Positions 42,373 through 50,858 of a stretch of DNA of 64,000 nucleotides are shown piece after piece. The DNA lies in the NCBI GenBank assembly GCA_051439375.1, contig JBFRWB010000210.1:20766-84765 (forward strand), in the 5' to 3' direction. Source of the DNA: JBGTGT01 sp051439375. GTDB taxonomy: Bacteria; Cyanobacteriota; Cyanobacteriia; Cyanobacteriales; Microcystaceae. The translations under genes were made by a program, and so were the position numbers. The notes beneath the pieces were generated by a model, which was not told the DNA's origin, did not search any database, and was given only the letters and a program-made list of their open reading frames with translations. Numbering within the stretch: the first letter of the stretch is position 1; every line of letters starts with the position of its first letter.

Positions 42373-43518
42373 ATGACTATGAAGAAAAAAAAGGTTTTTA
42401 TCACGGGAATTGGACTAAATTGTGGTCTAGGCTCATTAATGCAGAGTTGGCAGCGTATTTTAGCCAAAGAAACAGCCATTAAACTAAGTCAACCCTTTGC
42501 TAACATTCCCGCTTATCCCCTTGCACTGATTGGTTCTCAACCTAGTTTTTTAGAAAATATTTTACAAACTGCCCTAAAAGATGCTCTGATTAACGCTAAG
42601 TTAACCCTTCCTTTAATTAACTGCGGTGTAGTCGTGGGATCAAGTCGTAGCTATCAAAACCTCTGGGAAATATTTCTCACAGAGGGACTTCAAACCCCTT
42701 GGTTAGATAGTTTACCTTATCAACCCTCTCGGCTAGTTGCTCAGTATTTAGGGACACAAGGCACAGTTTTTTCACCAATGGCTGCTTGTGCAACGGGAAT
42801 TTGGGCATTTGCTCAAGCTTATGAATTAATTCAACAGGAAATTTGTGAAATAGCGATCGCAGGTGCAGTAGAAACCCCTGTTACACCTTTAACCCTAGCC
42901 GGATTTCAGAAGATGGGTGCATTAGGAAAAACAGGGTGCTATCCATTCGATAGTCAACGAGAAGGCTTAGTATTAGGGGAAGGTGCAGCTATTTTCGTCT
43001 TAGAATCGGAAAAATCTCTACATAAGCGTGGTATTTTGCCCTATGGGGAATTGTTAGGGGTGGGGTTTACCTGCGATAGCTATCATCTTACTGCGCCTTG
43101 TCAAGATAATACGACAGCCGCAAACGCAATTCGGCAATGCTTAAGGCGTAGTGGTTTGACCCCTGAAATGTTACCGTTTATTCATAGTCATGGGACAAGT
43201 ACCCGTTTAAATGATCAACGTGAAGCACAGTTAATTGCTTCAATTTTTCCCTCTGATGTGGCGGTTAGTTCAACAAAAGGAGCAACAGGACATACATTAG
43301 GAGCTTCAGGAGCGTTAGGGGCAGCTTTTTCCCTCTTAGCATTAAAATATCAACAATTGCCCCCTTGTGTGGGTCTGAAAAATCCCGCCTTTGATCTTAA
43401 TTTTGTGCAAGAGACAAAGTCTTGTTCCCTTCAGTCTGCATTATGTCTTAGTTTTGGGTTTGGGGGACAAAATGCTGCGATCGCATTTGGGGACGCTGCA
43501 TCCTTGCAACGTGATTAG
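42373..43518 (+). CDS. Beta-ketoacyl-ACP synthase (FabF-like, condensing enzyme)
   Basis: The 381-residue thiolase-fold protein keeps the Cys-His-His catalytic triad: Cys in SPMAACATGIWA, His in FIHSHGTST, and His in KGATGHTLGASGALG. It is somewhat shorter and more divergent than the housekeeping FabF (about 410 residues), especially at the N-terminus (KVFITGIGLNCGLG). It may be a second ketosynthase for a specialised lipid, or an accessory fatty-acid enzyme; no acyl carrier protein is adjacent. A second Met (residue 3) is a possible start. Confidence 0.85.
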   Translation: MTMKKKKVFITGIGLNCGLGSLMQSWQRILAKETAIKLSQPFANIPAYPLALIGSQPSFLENILQTALKDALINAKLTLPLINCGVVVGSSRSYQNLWEIFLTEGLQTPWLDSLPYQPSRLVAQYLGTQGTVFSPMAACATGIWAFAQAYELIQQEICEIAIAGAVETPVTPLTLAGFQKMGALGKTGCYPFDSQREGLVLGEGAAIFVLESEKSLHKRGILPYGELLGVGFTCDSYHLTAPCQDNTTAANAIRQCLRRSGLTPEMLPFIHSHGTSTRLNDQREAQLIASIFPSDVAVSSTKGATGHTLGASGALGAAFSLLALKYQQLPPCVGLKNPAFDLNFVQETKSCSLQSALCLSFGFGGQNAAIAFGDAASLQRD

Positions 43519-43560
43519 ACTTACACCCCTTAAGACTTAATACACTATAAGTATTTTTGT

Positions 43561-43577
43561 GGTGGGCAAAGCCCACC
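43561..43577. terminator. Hairpin between convergent genes (possible bidirectional terminator)
   Basis: GGTGGGC, AAA, GCCCACC forms a perfect 7-bp GC-rich stem between the convergent ketosynthase and peroxiredoxin genes. It has a short T-run before it (ATTTTTGT) but no T-run after. It resembles a dispersed cyanobacterial element (GGTGGGCAAAGCCCACC) rather than a classical terminator. Confidence 0.5.
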
Positions 43578-43632
43578 CTACAGATAGGAGTCTTAAAAAA
43601 GAGCTAAAGAGCGATCGCCTTTTAGTGAATTA

Positions 43633-44361
43633 CTATTTCAAATATGCTTCTAGGTCTTCTGATCCCCCGATTAATTGACCATCAATGAAGACTTGAGGGG
43701 TAGTCGTTGCACCTGTGGCCGCTTTGAGGGAAATGGTGCTAATATCTTTCCCTAGAACAATTTCTTCGTAACTCCAGCCTTTATCGGTTAACATTTTCTT
43801 AGCACGGGCGCAATAAGGGCAGCCTACCTTAGAAAATAGGGTAACAGCCGGTGGTTTTGGTGTATCTGGGCTAATATACTTGAGCATTGTCTCTGCGTCA
43901 GATACCTCAAAGGGATCACCGGGCTTTTCGGGTTCGATGAACATTTTATCAATCACCCCATCTTTAACTAGCATGGAATATCGCCAAGATCGTTTACCAA
44001 AGCCTAAATCTGCTTTATCCACTAGCATTCCCATTCCTTCGCTAAATTCGCCGTTACCATCGGGAATTAAGGTTACGTTCTCGCACTCTTGATCCTTTGC
44101 CCATTCATTCATCACAAAGGTATCGTTAACGGATAGACAAATAATGTCATCTACTCCATTCGCTTTAAAGACAGGTGCAAGGGAATTATAACCGGGAAGG
44201 TGAGAAGTAGAGCAAGTTGGGGTAAATGCACCGGGTAAGGCAAAAACAATCACGGTTTTACCTGAAAAAAGCTGCTCAGTCGTGACATCGACCCATTCGC
44301 CATCTTTACGGGTGCGGAAGGTGACACTGGGAACTTTTTGGCCTTCTTTGTTGGGAAGCAT
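43633..44361 (-). CDS. Peroxiredoxin-glutaredoxin fusion (Prx5-type hybrid)
   Basis: The 242-residue protein reduces peroxides using glutathione. Residues 1-165 are a Prx5-type peroxiredoxin with the peroxidatic Cys50 in PGAFTPTCSTSHLP. Residues about 170-242 are a glutaredoxin domain with Cys181-Pro-Tyr-Cys184 (KVGCPYCARAKKML) and the GSH-binding TTPQVFIDGQLIGG. The fusion supplies its own electron donor, as in Haemophilus and some cyanobacteria. A PerR/Fur-like palindrome lies in the predicted promoter 50-80 bases upstream, suggesting induction by peroxide. Confidence 0.93.
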   Translation of the reverse strand: MLPNKEGQKVPSVTFRTRKDGEWVDVTTEQLFSGKTVIVFALPGAFTPTCSTSHLPGYNSLAPVFKANGVDDIICLSVNDTFVMNEWAKDQECENVTLIPDGNGEFSEGMGMLVDKADLGFGKRSWRYSMLVKDGVIDKMFIEPEKPGDPFEVSDAETMLKYISPDTPKPPAVTLFSKVGCPYCARAKKMLTDKGWSYEEIVLGKDISTISLKAATGATTTPQVFIDGQLIGGSEDLEAYLK

Positions 44362-44411
44362 AGTGATAACTCCTTGTTCTAAGTCGTACTCATTTCGAGT
44401 TTGCTTTATAA

Positions 44412-44441
44412 AGTGTACTCATAATGATTATGAGTTGTCAA
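44412..44441 (-). promoter_or_regulatory. Promoter with PerR/Fur-like palindrome for the peroxiredoxin gene
   Basis: On the minus strand TTGACA (44436-44441) and TACACT (44412-44417) are separated by 18 bases. The spacer is a perfect inverted repeat, CTCATAAT-G-ATTATGAG (44418-44434 as read on the plus strand; 44417-44435 with the next pair). It fits the PerR consensus TTATAATNATTATAA at 13 of 15 positions, counting N as matched. A repressor here would block RNA polymerase directly. Confidence 0.7.
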
Positions 44442-44550
44442 GGGATCTAATGTTCTTGATATACATCACTCAGGGATAAGTTTAATGATTGGTAAAAGAA
44501 TCTCGGACTATGCTAGAAGATACAAGCTTTTGTAAATTGAGGCGAAAACT

Positions 44551-45024
44551 ATGATAATGCGTTGGTTATTTTTAATTCCCCTACTAATGGGTATTATTTC
44601 GGGTTATGTTTCCTATTATTTAATGGATGAAATTGCTTATTTTACGGGTGCATTCTCTTTAATCTGTCTCTTAGTCGGTTTATTTACCGCACCATGGGAA
44701 TTGCAGCTATTTATTTTAGTCTTGGTCTTGATTGCGGTGCGCTTTCTCTGGATTAAGCTTAACTCACCCAAACCAGAGGATGAGAAGTTAGCAGAAGAAG
44801 AGGAGAGTAACGCTTCTAATCATCGCACCTATCGAGGAATTGCCTATCCTTCCCAAGAAGTAGAAGAACAAATAGGCATTGAAACGGTGAAAAAAGGAAC
44901 TTATCGAGGAATTCCGTGGCAAAATAATCAAGAACCTGTAAAATCAGCCCCAAACCGTCTTCGCTTTATCCGTAAATACCGTGGAATTCCCTTAAATGAT
45001 GGTGATTCTCAAAATAGTGATTAG
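44551..45024 (+). CDS. DUF4278 protein with two N-terminal TM helices
   Basis: The 157-residue protein has two hydrophobic segments (about 3-22 and 28-68, the latter long enough for two helices) and a polar tail that holds three copies of the DUF4278 motif: TYRGIAYP, TYRGIPWQ and KYRGIPLN. This motif is nearly restricted to cyanobacteria and its function is unknown. The gene is 76 bases ahead of holA on the same strand. Confidence 0.75.
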   Translation: MIMRWLFLIPLLMGIISGYVSYYLMDEIAYFTGAFSLICLLVGLFTAPWELQLFILVLVLIAVRFLWIKLNSPKPEDEKLAEEEESNASNHRTYRGIAYPSQEVEEQIGIETVKKGTYRGIPWQNNQEPVKSAPNRLRFIRKYRGIPLNDGDSQNSD

Positions 45025-45100
45025 TTAAAAGTTATCAATTATTAGGGATAAGATGTAAAATCTAACATCTCAATTTATCATTCATAATTCATAATTTTTT

Positions 45101-46075
45101 ATGCCGATTTATTTTTATTGGGGAGATAATGACTTTACTTTAAGTAAAGCGGTGCAGCAATTGCGAGAACAAGTATTAGATCCCAATTGGTTACAGTTTA
45201 ATTATCATCAAATAGAAGGGGAGCAGCCTGATAGTATCACACAGGCATTAAATCAAGCCATGACCCCTGTGTTTGGCATGGGAGGACGGTTAGTTTGGTT
45301 AATGGAAACCTCTGTTTGTCAACAGGCTTCTGAGGATATTCTTAAGCAATTACAGCAAACCTTACCTGCTATTCCTGAACAGTCTTATTTATTATTTACT
45401 TCTCACAAAAAACCAGATAAGCGACTTAAAACCAGTAAGTTAATTCAAAAATATGCAGACTTTAAAGAATTTTCTTTAATCTCACCTTGGAAAACTGATG
45501 AACTTTTAAAACAAGTGAAACAACTCTCTCAAGAATTACAGGTTAAATTAACCCCAAAAGCGATGGAAATGCTATCGGATGCAGTGGGGAACAATACCCG
45601 TCAATTGTGGAATGAATTAGAGAAATTGAAGCTATATGGGCAGAACAAAACCTTAGATCAAAAAGCAGTTGAACAATTAGTTAATGTTACCACCCAAAAT
45701 AGTCTGCAATTAGCGATCTCTATTCGTCAAGGAAACACAGATCAAGCCTTAAAATTAGTCTCTGAATTGATCAATCGTAATGAACCTGCTTTACGAATTG
45801 TTGCAACTTTAGTAGGTCAATTTCGCACTTGGACAATTGTTAAATTATATATTGAAAAAGGAGAAACAGATGATAAAGTGATCGCTGCTGCTGCTGATAT
45901 TAGTAATCCTAAAAGACTTTATTTTATGAGGAAAGAACTGCGAGGAATTTCAGCCAAGGAATTATTACGAACATTTCCTTTGTTAGTAACCTTAGAATTC
46001 CAATTAAAACGAGGTTCAGACCACTTAGAAACATTGCAAACTAAGGTGATTGAACTCTGTCAATTGTTTCAATAG
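45101..46075 (+). CDS. holA: DNA polymerase III subunit delta
   Basis: The 324-residue clamp-loader subunit opens the sliding clamp. It begins MPIYFYWGDNDFTLSKAV (AAA+-related N-terminal domain), continues with GGRLVWLMETSVCQ and LLFTSHKKPDKR (lacking a working Walker A, as expected for delta). The C-terminal collar domain has NSLQLAISIRQGNTDQAL and RNEPALRIVATLVGQFRTW. The length matches cyanobacterial delta subunits. Confidence 0.92.
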   Translation: MPIYFYWGDNDFTLSKAVQQLREQVLDPNWLQFNYHQIEGEQPDSITQALNQAMTPVFGMGGRLVWLMETSVCQQASEDILKQLQQTLPAIPEQSYLLFTSHKKPDKRLKTSKLIQKYADFKEFSLISPWKTDELLKQVKQLSQELQVKLTPKAMEMLSDAVGNNTRQLWNELEKLKLYGQNKTLDQKAVEQLVNVTTQNSLQLAISIRQGNTDQALKLVSELINRNEPALRIVATLVGQFRTWTIVKLYIEKGETDDKVIAAAADISNPKRLYFMRKELRGISAKELLRTFPLLVTLEFQLKRGSDHLETLQTKVIELCQLFQ

Positions 46076-46316
46076 ATTTTCCTACTAATCTCCTAATAAA
46101 AGCTTACATCCTGACACATTAACGATGTATCGCATCCCATTAAATAGTTGACTCGACCTGTTAACGAGAAGTAAATAATTATTACATTTTGCTCAATTCG
46201 GTGAAAGAAACGCTATCCTAGAGCATTAAGAGGCTATGGTGGTTCTTCCTTCTACCCATTTTTATCTGGTCTTAAGAGTCACCCCTTTCCTCTTACTTGA
46301 ATTCAAAGAAATAAAA

Positions 46317-48392
46317 ATGTCTGCTTACGCTTCAGAAATTCTCATTCGTCATCACTTAATTCCCTTACCGTCTTGTCAAGAAAATCCAGAAAAAGATGGT
46401 TGTGCGATGGCAACGATTCTCACTAATATATCTTATTATGGGTATGCACTCTCTGAAGCAGCATATCAAAATTTCACTCAAATTTCCTTAGAAACCTTAA
46501 CAAAATGGTGGCAAGATATTGAACCTATTTTGCGCAAACTAACAGGGGATGATAAGAATATGGATAAGTTTGTAGTTTATAAAAATTTTCCTCAAGAAGT
46601 TTTGGATATGTCTGAAACGGAATATTGGACAAAACAAATTTTAATGTATTGGGGATTTGATAATGAGTATTTTACCGAAGAAGTCAAAGAAAGACCGAAA
46701 TTACATGATAAAATTTCTTTTAAAGTTTTACAACCTGCACAAGAAAATTCTTTATTAAATAATTTTAACTCAATTCTCTATCTTCCTAACCGTTGGGTTG
46801 AACAACAATGGCAAGATATTCGTTACTTACTCAATGATTTTTTGTTCTTAGTTAACACAGATAAAATCACCTTTAAAGAAAACTTAATTCAAGTCTTAAT
46901 TTATGGGTTAGAAAACGACAAACAAATTAAGGTTAATTCAGCAACCGATGTTTTAAGGTTAGCAGTTGGGTTATCCGAGGGTGATATTAGTCTCAGACAA
47001 CCTAGTAAGTTTCGCACTTTTAAACGCCGAGAAAGACGATATTTATTAAACTTACTCAATCAATGTTCTAACTTAACAGAGGATATCTTTAGAAGAGCAA
47101 ATACATGGAAAAAACTAATGTTTGCCCTTCACCCGGGGGATTATGCTAAACGGTTTCCCGAAGTTATTAAAGCCTATAACTGTCTATATAATAATCAATC
47201 TCCTGAAACCTTTAACGCTGAATTAGAGAGATTACTAGCAGCACAAGATAGTCAAGTCTTAGACTTATTAAAACAACGTTCAGGTGAATTCTATCGCAGA
47301 TTGCACCAATGCTTATTACGCTTTGGACAAGATACGGTTATCGCTTTTAAATCAGTTATTCCTAAATTAAAACTGATTCAACTCTTAAAGATTCAACGTT
47401 ATTTAGAAACGGTCAATTATCGTCTCTATCGTACTATTCCACCCCAAGGAAACTGGACAAAACTGCAAATTTTAGCAGTAGATAATAGCAGAGAATTAGA
47501 CGAAGAAATGATTAAAGAGATATTAAACGCAATTGCAGAAGAAATTAAAACCAGAGTCAATCAATTTGCACCCATTATCAACTTAGATCCCCAAACCGAT
47601 AGAATCAAGCTACAAACCAATGATAGTGAATTAACCCCCTATGGAAGAGGAACAATTTTCCCGATTCCTAACAATGTTACCTTTATTCGTACCGCTAGTT
47701 ATTGGCGAACTGGGGCAACTAACTATAATATTTGGTATGATAACGGTTGGAATTTCTTTACCGAAGATTGGACACCATTAGGAAGTTGTTGTTGGACTCA
47801 CGTTACTTTTGGGAATGGAAGTGCTATCTTTTCAGGAGATCCCACCAATAGTAAAGATTTAGAGGGAAATGCTTGTCAACTCATTGATCTCTATCTTCCT
47901 GAGTTATTAGCGCAAAATGTTCGTTATGGGGTGTGGAACATTCTCTGTTTTAATCACGTTTCTTTTAATAAAGCACAAGAAGTCTATGCAGCATTACAAT
48001 GGGGAGAAAATTCCCAAACAGGAAATTTATTTGACCCCAGCAGATGTCAACTATCTTTCCCCATTAAGGGGGATAATTTAACCAAATATATTGCACTAAT
48101 TGATTTTTATAAGAATCACCTTATTTATCTGGATGCTAATCTTTATGGTCGAGTTAATTCTGCAAATGATAACTTACAAACTTTATCAGAAAAACTGCCC
48201 GCTTTCATGGAATATTTAGATACCTTACCCAGTGTATTTGATTTATTTAAACATCAAAATACTGGTTTATCAATCCTTTATTCTGATCAGAATTTCACCT
48301 TAAAAAATAACGAAGAAGCTTATGTTTTTCGTCCTGAAAATAAAGATAATCAGTTTACCCCTTTTCCTTTAACACAGATATTAGGTCTATGA
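46317..48392 (+). CDS. Large conserved protein of unknown function
   Basis: About 691 residues from ATG at 46317 (MSAYASEIL). The frame is open back to an ATG at 46236, which would add 27 residues (MVVLPSTHFYLVL...); neither start has a strong ribosome-binding site. It is soluble, with no signal peptide. Visible landmarks are KFRTFKRRERRYLLNLLNQ, WKKLMFALHPGDYAKRFPEV and a C-terminal beta-rich part with FIRTASYWRTGATNYNIW and SCCWTHVTFGNG. The PGDYAKRFP/RRL and C-terminal patterns vaguely recall large proteins encoded near TerD-type stress genes in actinobacteria, but no ter genes are here and I cannot confirm it. I do not assign a function. Confidence 0.72.
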   Translation: MSAYASEILIRHHLIPLPSCQENPEKDGCAMATILTNISYYGYALSEAAYQNFTQISLETLTKWWQDIEPILRKLTGDDKNMDKFVVYKNFPQEVLDMSETEYWTKQILMYWGFDNEYFTEEVKERPKLHDKISFKVLQPAQENSLLNNFNSILYLPNRWVEQQWQDIRYLLNDFLFLVNTDKITFKENLIQVLIYGLENDKQIKVNSATDVLRLAVGLSEGDISLRQPSKFRTFKRRERRYLLNLLNQCSNLTEDIFRRANTWKKLMFALHPGDYAKRFPEVIKAYNCLYNNQSPETFNAELERLLAAQDSQVLDLLKQRSGEFYRRLHQCLLRFGQDTVIAFKSVIPKLKLIQLLKIQRYLETVNYRLYRTIPPQGNWTKLQILAVDNSRELDEEMIKEILNAIAEEIKTRVNQFAPIINLDPQTDRIKLQTNDSELTPYGRGTIFPIPNNVTFIRTASYWRTGATNYNIWYDNGWNFFTEDWTPLGSCCWTHVTFGNGSAIFSGDPTNSKDLEGNACQLIDLYLPELLAQNVRYGVWNILCFNHVSFNKAQEVYAALQWGENSQTGNLFDPSRCQLSFPIKGDNLTKYIALIDFYKNHLIYLDANLYGRVNSANDNLQTLSEKLPAFMEYLDTLPSVFDLFKHQNTGLSILYSDQNFTLKNNEEAYVFRPENKDNQFTPFPLTQILGL

Positions 48393-48428
48393 ACTAAAAA
48401 GAGGTACTAACCTTGAATTGGCTATCAG

Positions 48429-50186
48429 TTATGAAGGTGAATCACAAGTATTTTTAATTTGTTCTAAATTCCAAAATGCACCCCCTAAAGCAGAATATTC
48501 AATGGGATCAAAGCAATTTCTAACTGCTTGTAAAGAATAGGGATTAACTAAATAGATATAAGGTAAATACTCAGACACTAATTGCTGTGCTTTATCATAA
48601 TAGGGTTTTCGTTTTTCAATATCATATTCCTTAACTCCATCAATGTATAATTGCTGAATTTCTTGTTCCCAGTCTGCAATAACTCGGCCTTCAAGGGGTT
48701 CACCCTGAATTGCTTTTTGATTGAAAGAATGTAAATGACCATCCGTGTACCAGATATTGGGTGAATGGGGTTCATTTCCCCCTGTAAACCCAATCATGTG
48801 AGCATCCCAATCTAAACTATTACTGAGTTTGTCCACTAAAACATTAAACGCAATTGGGGTAAAATTAACCTTAATTCCAATGTTACCCAAATCTTCTTGA
48901 ATTTGTGCGCCCATTGCTTCACGAATTTTATTTCCTGCATTGGTAATTAAACTAAACTCTACTGGGTTTCCTTTACTGTCTAACAATTCCCCTTGATTAT
49001 TATATTCAAATCCTTCTTTTAAGAGTAATTCTTTAGCTTTTTCTGGGTTAAATTCATAACCTTGAATTGATTGATTATAATAAGGAGATTGAACAGAAAT
49101 CTGGGTAATTTGGGGTTCACCCAAACCTCGATAAATGTTATTAACAATGCGAGGACGGTTAATTCCATGGGCGATCGCACGACGGAAATTAACATTATTA
49201 AACCATTGAGATTTAATGGGATCAACTAGGGGTTTACCATTGCGTTTTCCCTTATTTAAGTTAAAGGAAATAAAGACTACACCATAAGCGGGGCCTCCAT
49301 TATAAATGGTAAAGTTTCCCCGTTCTTCTTCTTGTTTAAGTAAGGAATAATAGGCAGGTGCAACACCAAAAGAATCTAAACTTCCTGAGCGAAATTGCAA
49401 CAAAGAAGTATCGGTATTTTCCACAATTGCAACAATAACTTTATCGATATATGGTAAAGAATTTCCTTCCTTATCCTTACGCCAATAATAGGGGTTTTTT
49501 TCAAAGACTACCCGTTGACTGGTAACATATTCTTTGAGGCGATAGGGGCCGTTACTAACAATTTCTGAGGGAGAAGTATCGGTTCCCCAAACCGAGAGAA
49601 ATTTTGGGTTTCCTTCCTGATCATTTTCTTCTATGTACGGACGTAAAATATGAGCCGGTAATATATTTAATCCTGCACTATTTAAAAAAGGTGCATAGGG
49701 TTCAGCAATTTCAAATTGAACACGGCGTTCATCTAATTTAGTGATTGTAGGAGGAATTCTTTTTTCTCCAATTAATAAACCATCTCTAGAATTATTAGGA
49801 ATTTTAGGATTAAGATACAAATCATTATAAGTAAACACCACATCATCTGTCGTTAAAGGTTCACCATCCGACCATTTTAAATTATCTCTTAAGGTAAAAA
49901 TAATTGTTAATTTATCCTCAGATATTTGCCAAGACTCTGCAAGTGCTGGTTCTTTTTTTCCAGTAATCGGGTTTTCTATCACCAATCCTTCATAGATATA
50001 GCTAAACACACTGGGATACTGTGCTGATAGAACAGCATTAAATGTTTTCGGATCTTCAATCCATGATAGGATAACTTCATTTCCCTGATTTTTTGGCGCA
50101 CAATTTACCAAAGATAGGGTTAAAAAGGTGAGTACAAAGAGTTGAAAGACTCGGTAAAATTGTTTCTTAATGCGTTTTAAAATCAT
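48429..50186 (-). CDS. Peptide/nickel ABC transporter substrate-binding lipoprotein (SBP family 5)
   Basis: The 585-residue exported lipoprotein has a lipobox (LSLVNC) after a hydrophobic signal, so Cys29 should be lipidated. It carries family-5 solute-binding landmarks: PALAESWQISEDKLTIIFTL in part, LKWSDGEPLTTDDVVFTYND in part, NFRRAIAHGINRPRIV and the C-terminal dipeptide-binding fold. It likely binds oligopeptides outside the inner membrane. No permease or ATPase genes are adjacent, so the rest of the ABC system is elsewhere. Confidence 0.9.
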   Translation of the reverse strand: MILKRIKKQFYRVFQLFVLTFLTLSLVNCAPKNQGNEVILSWIEDPKTFNAVLSAQYPSVFSYIYEGLVIENPITGKKEPALAESWQISEDKLTIIFTLRDNLKWSDGEPLTTDDVVFTYNDLYLNPKIPNNSRDGLLIGEKRIPPTITKLDERRVQFEIAEPYAPFLNSAGLNILPAHILRPYIEENDQEGNPKFLSVWGTDTSPSEIVSNGPYRLKEYVTSQRVVFEKNPYYWRKDKEGNSLPYIDKVIVAIVENTDTSLLQFRSGSLDSFGVAPAYYSLLKQEEERGNFTIYNGGPAYGVVFISFNLNKGKRNGKPLVDPIKSQWFNNVNFRRAIAHGINRPRIVNNIYRGLGEPQITQISVQSPYYNQSIQGYEFNPEKAKELLLKEGFEYNNQGELLDSKGNPVEFSLITNAGNKIREAMGAQIQEDLGNIGIKVNFTPIAFNVLVDKLSNSLDWDAHMIGFTGGNEPHSPNIWYTDGHLHSFNQKAIQGEPLEGRVIADWEQEIQQLYIDGVKEYDIEKRKPYYDKAQQLVSEYLPYIYLVNPYSLQAVRNCFDPIEYSALGGAFWNLEQIKNTCDSPS

Positions 50187-50250
50187 AGGAGTAAAGAAGT
50201 TTAGAAGTTACAGGATAAAAAGGACTAAGTCGTTGTTCACTGCCAACAGT

Positions 50251-50640
50251 TCACTGATCTAAGGTATCTTGTCGTCCTAATTCATAAACCCCAGAAATGA
50301 TACAAGCCATCATTCCTATACTAATTGCCCAACTTCCTCCCAAGCCTAATTCTACCCCCCAATTGCATAAACTCCCAACAATTAAAAAGGGAACAATACT
50401 AAAAACTGAGGCATAAAAAGCATTTTGAGCTTCACGAGCTTGGCGAGTTTTCTCAAATTCTTCTTGTGAGGTATAAAGCGATCGCTCTGCAAAATTAAAC
50501 CAGCGATTTAAGCCTTCTATCACGCCATTTTTAGCAGCAGCTAATCCAATATATAATGCTAATGACCACAAACAACTTCCAGCAATGGCGGCAGTATTTA
50601 GCTCGAAGGTAAAGGGAAAAGGAAATAAATCGCTGAACAT
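50251..50640 (-). CDS. Conserved membrane protein, unknown
   Basis: The 129-residue protein has about three hydrophobic segments (about 15-35, 72-95 and 97-118). The middle polar stretch has LNRWFNFAERSLYTSQEEFEKTR in part, a possible amphipathic cytoplasmic loop. No family name is recalled. It lies 64 bases upstream of the lipoprotein gene on the same strand and divergent from ftsH. Confidence 0.7.
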   Translation of the reverse strand: MFSDLFPFPFTFELNTAAIAGSCLWSLALYIGLAAAKNGVIEGLNRWFNFAERSLYTSQEEFEKTRQAREAQNAFYASVFSIVPFLIVGSLCNWGVELGLGGSWAISIGMMACIISGVYELGRQDTLDQ

Positions 50641-50858
50641 GGTTCAAAAAATCATCAAAATAATAAGTCCTCATTGTAACCGAAGACAGTAAACAGTGAA
50701 CAGTTATTCACTCAGCAAAGTTAGTGAGTTACCAAGAAGTGATGATTTGTAATTTCGGCTTGAACCCTGACCCTCCAAAATTCCTCTATGATAAGAATCA
50801 GAGTGTTGAAACCAACCTTTTATTGACCGTCTATTTTGCTGACTACGGAGCGTAAAGC

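Noticed and set aside
43561..43577. GC-rich hairpin considered as a classical Rho-independent terminator for both flanking genes
   Set aside because: It lacks a T-run on the plus-strand 3' side; kept only as a possible bidirectional element.
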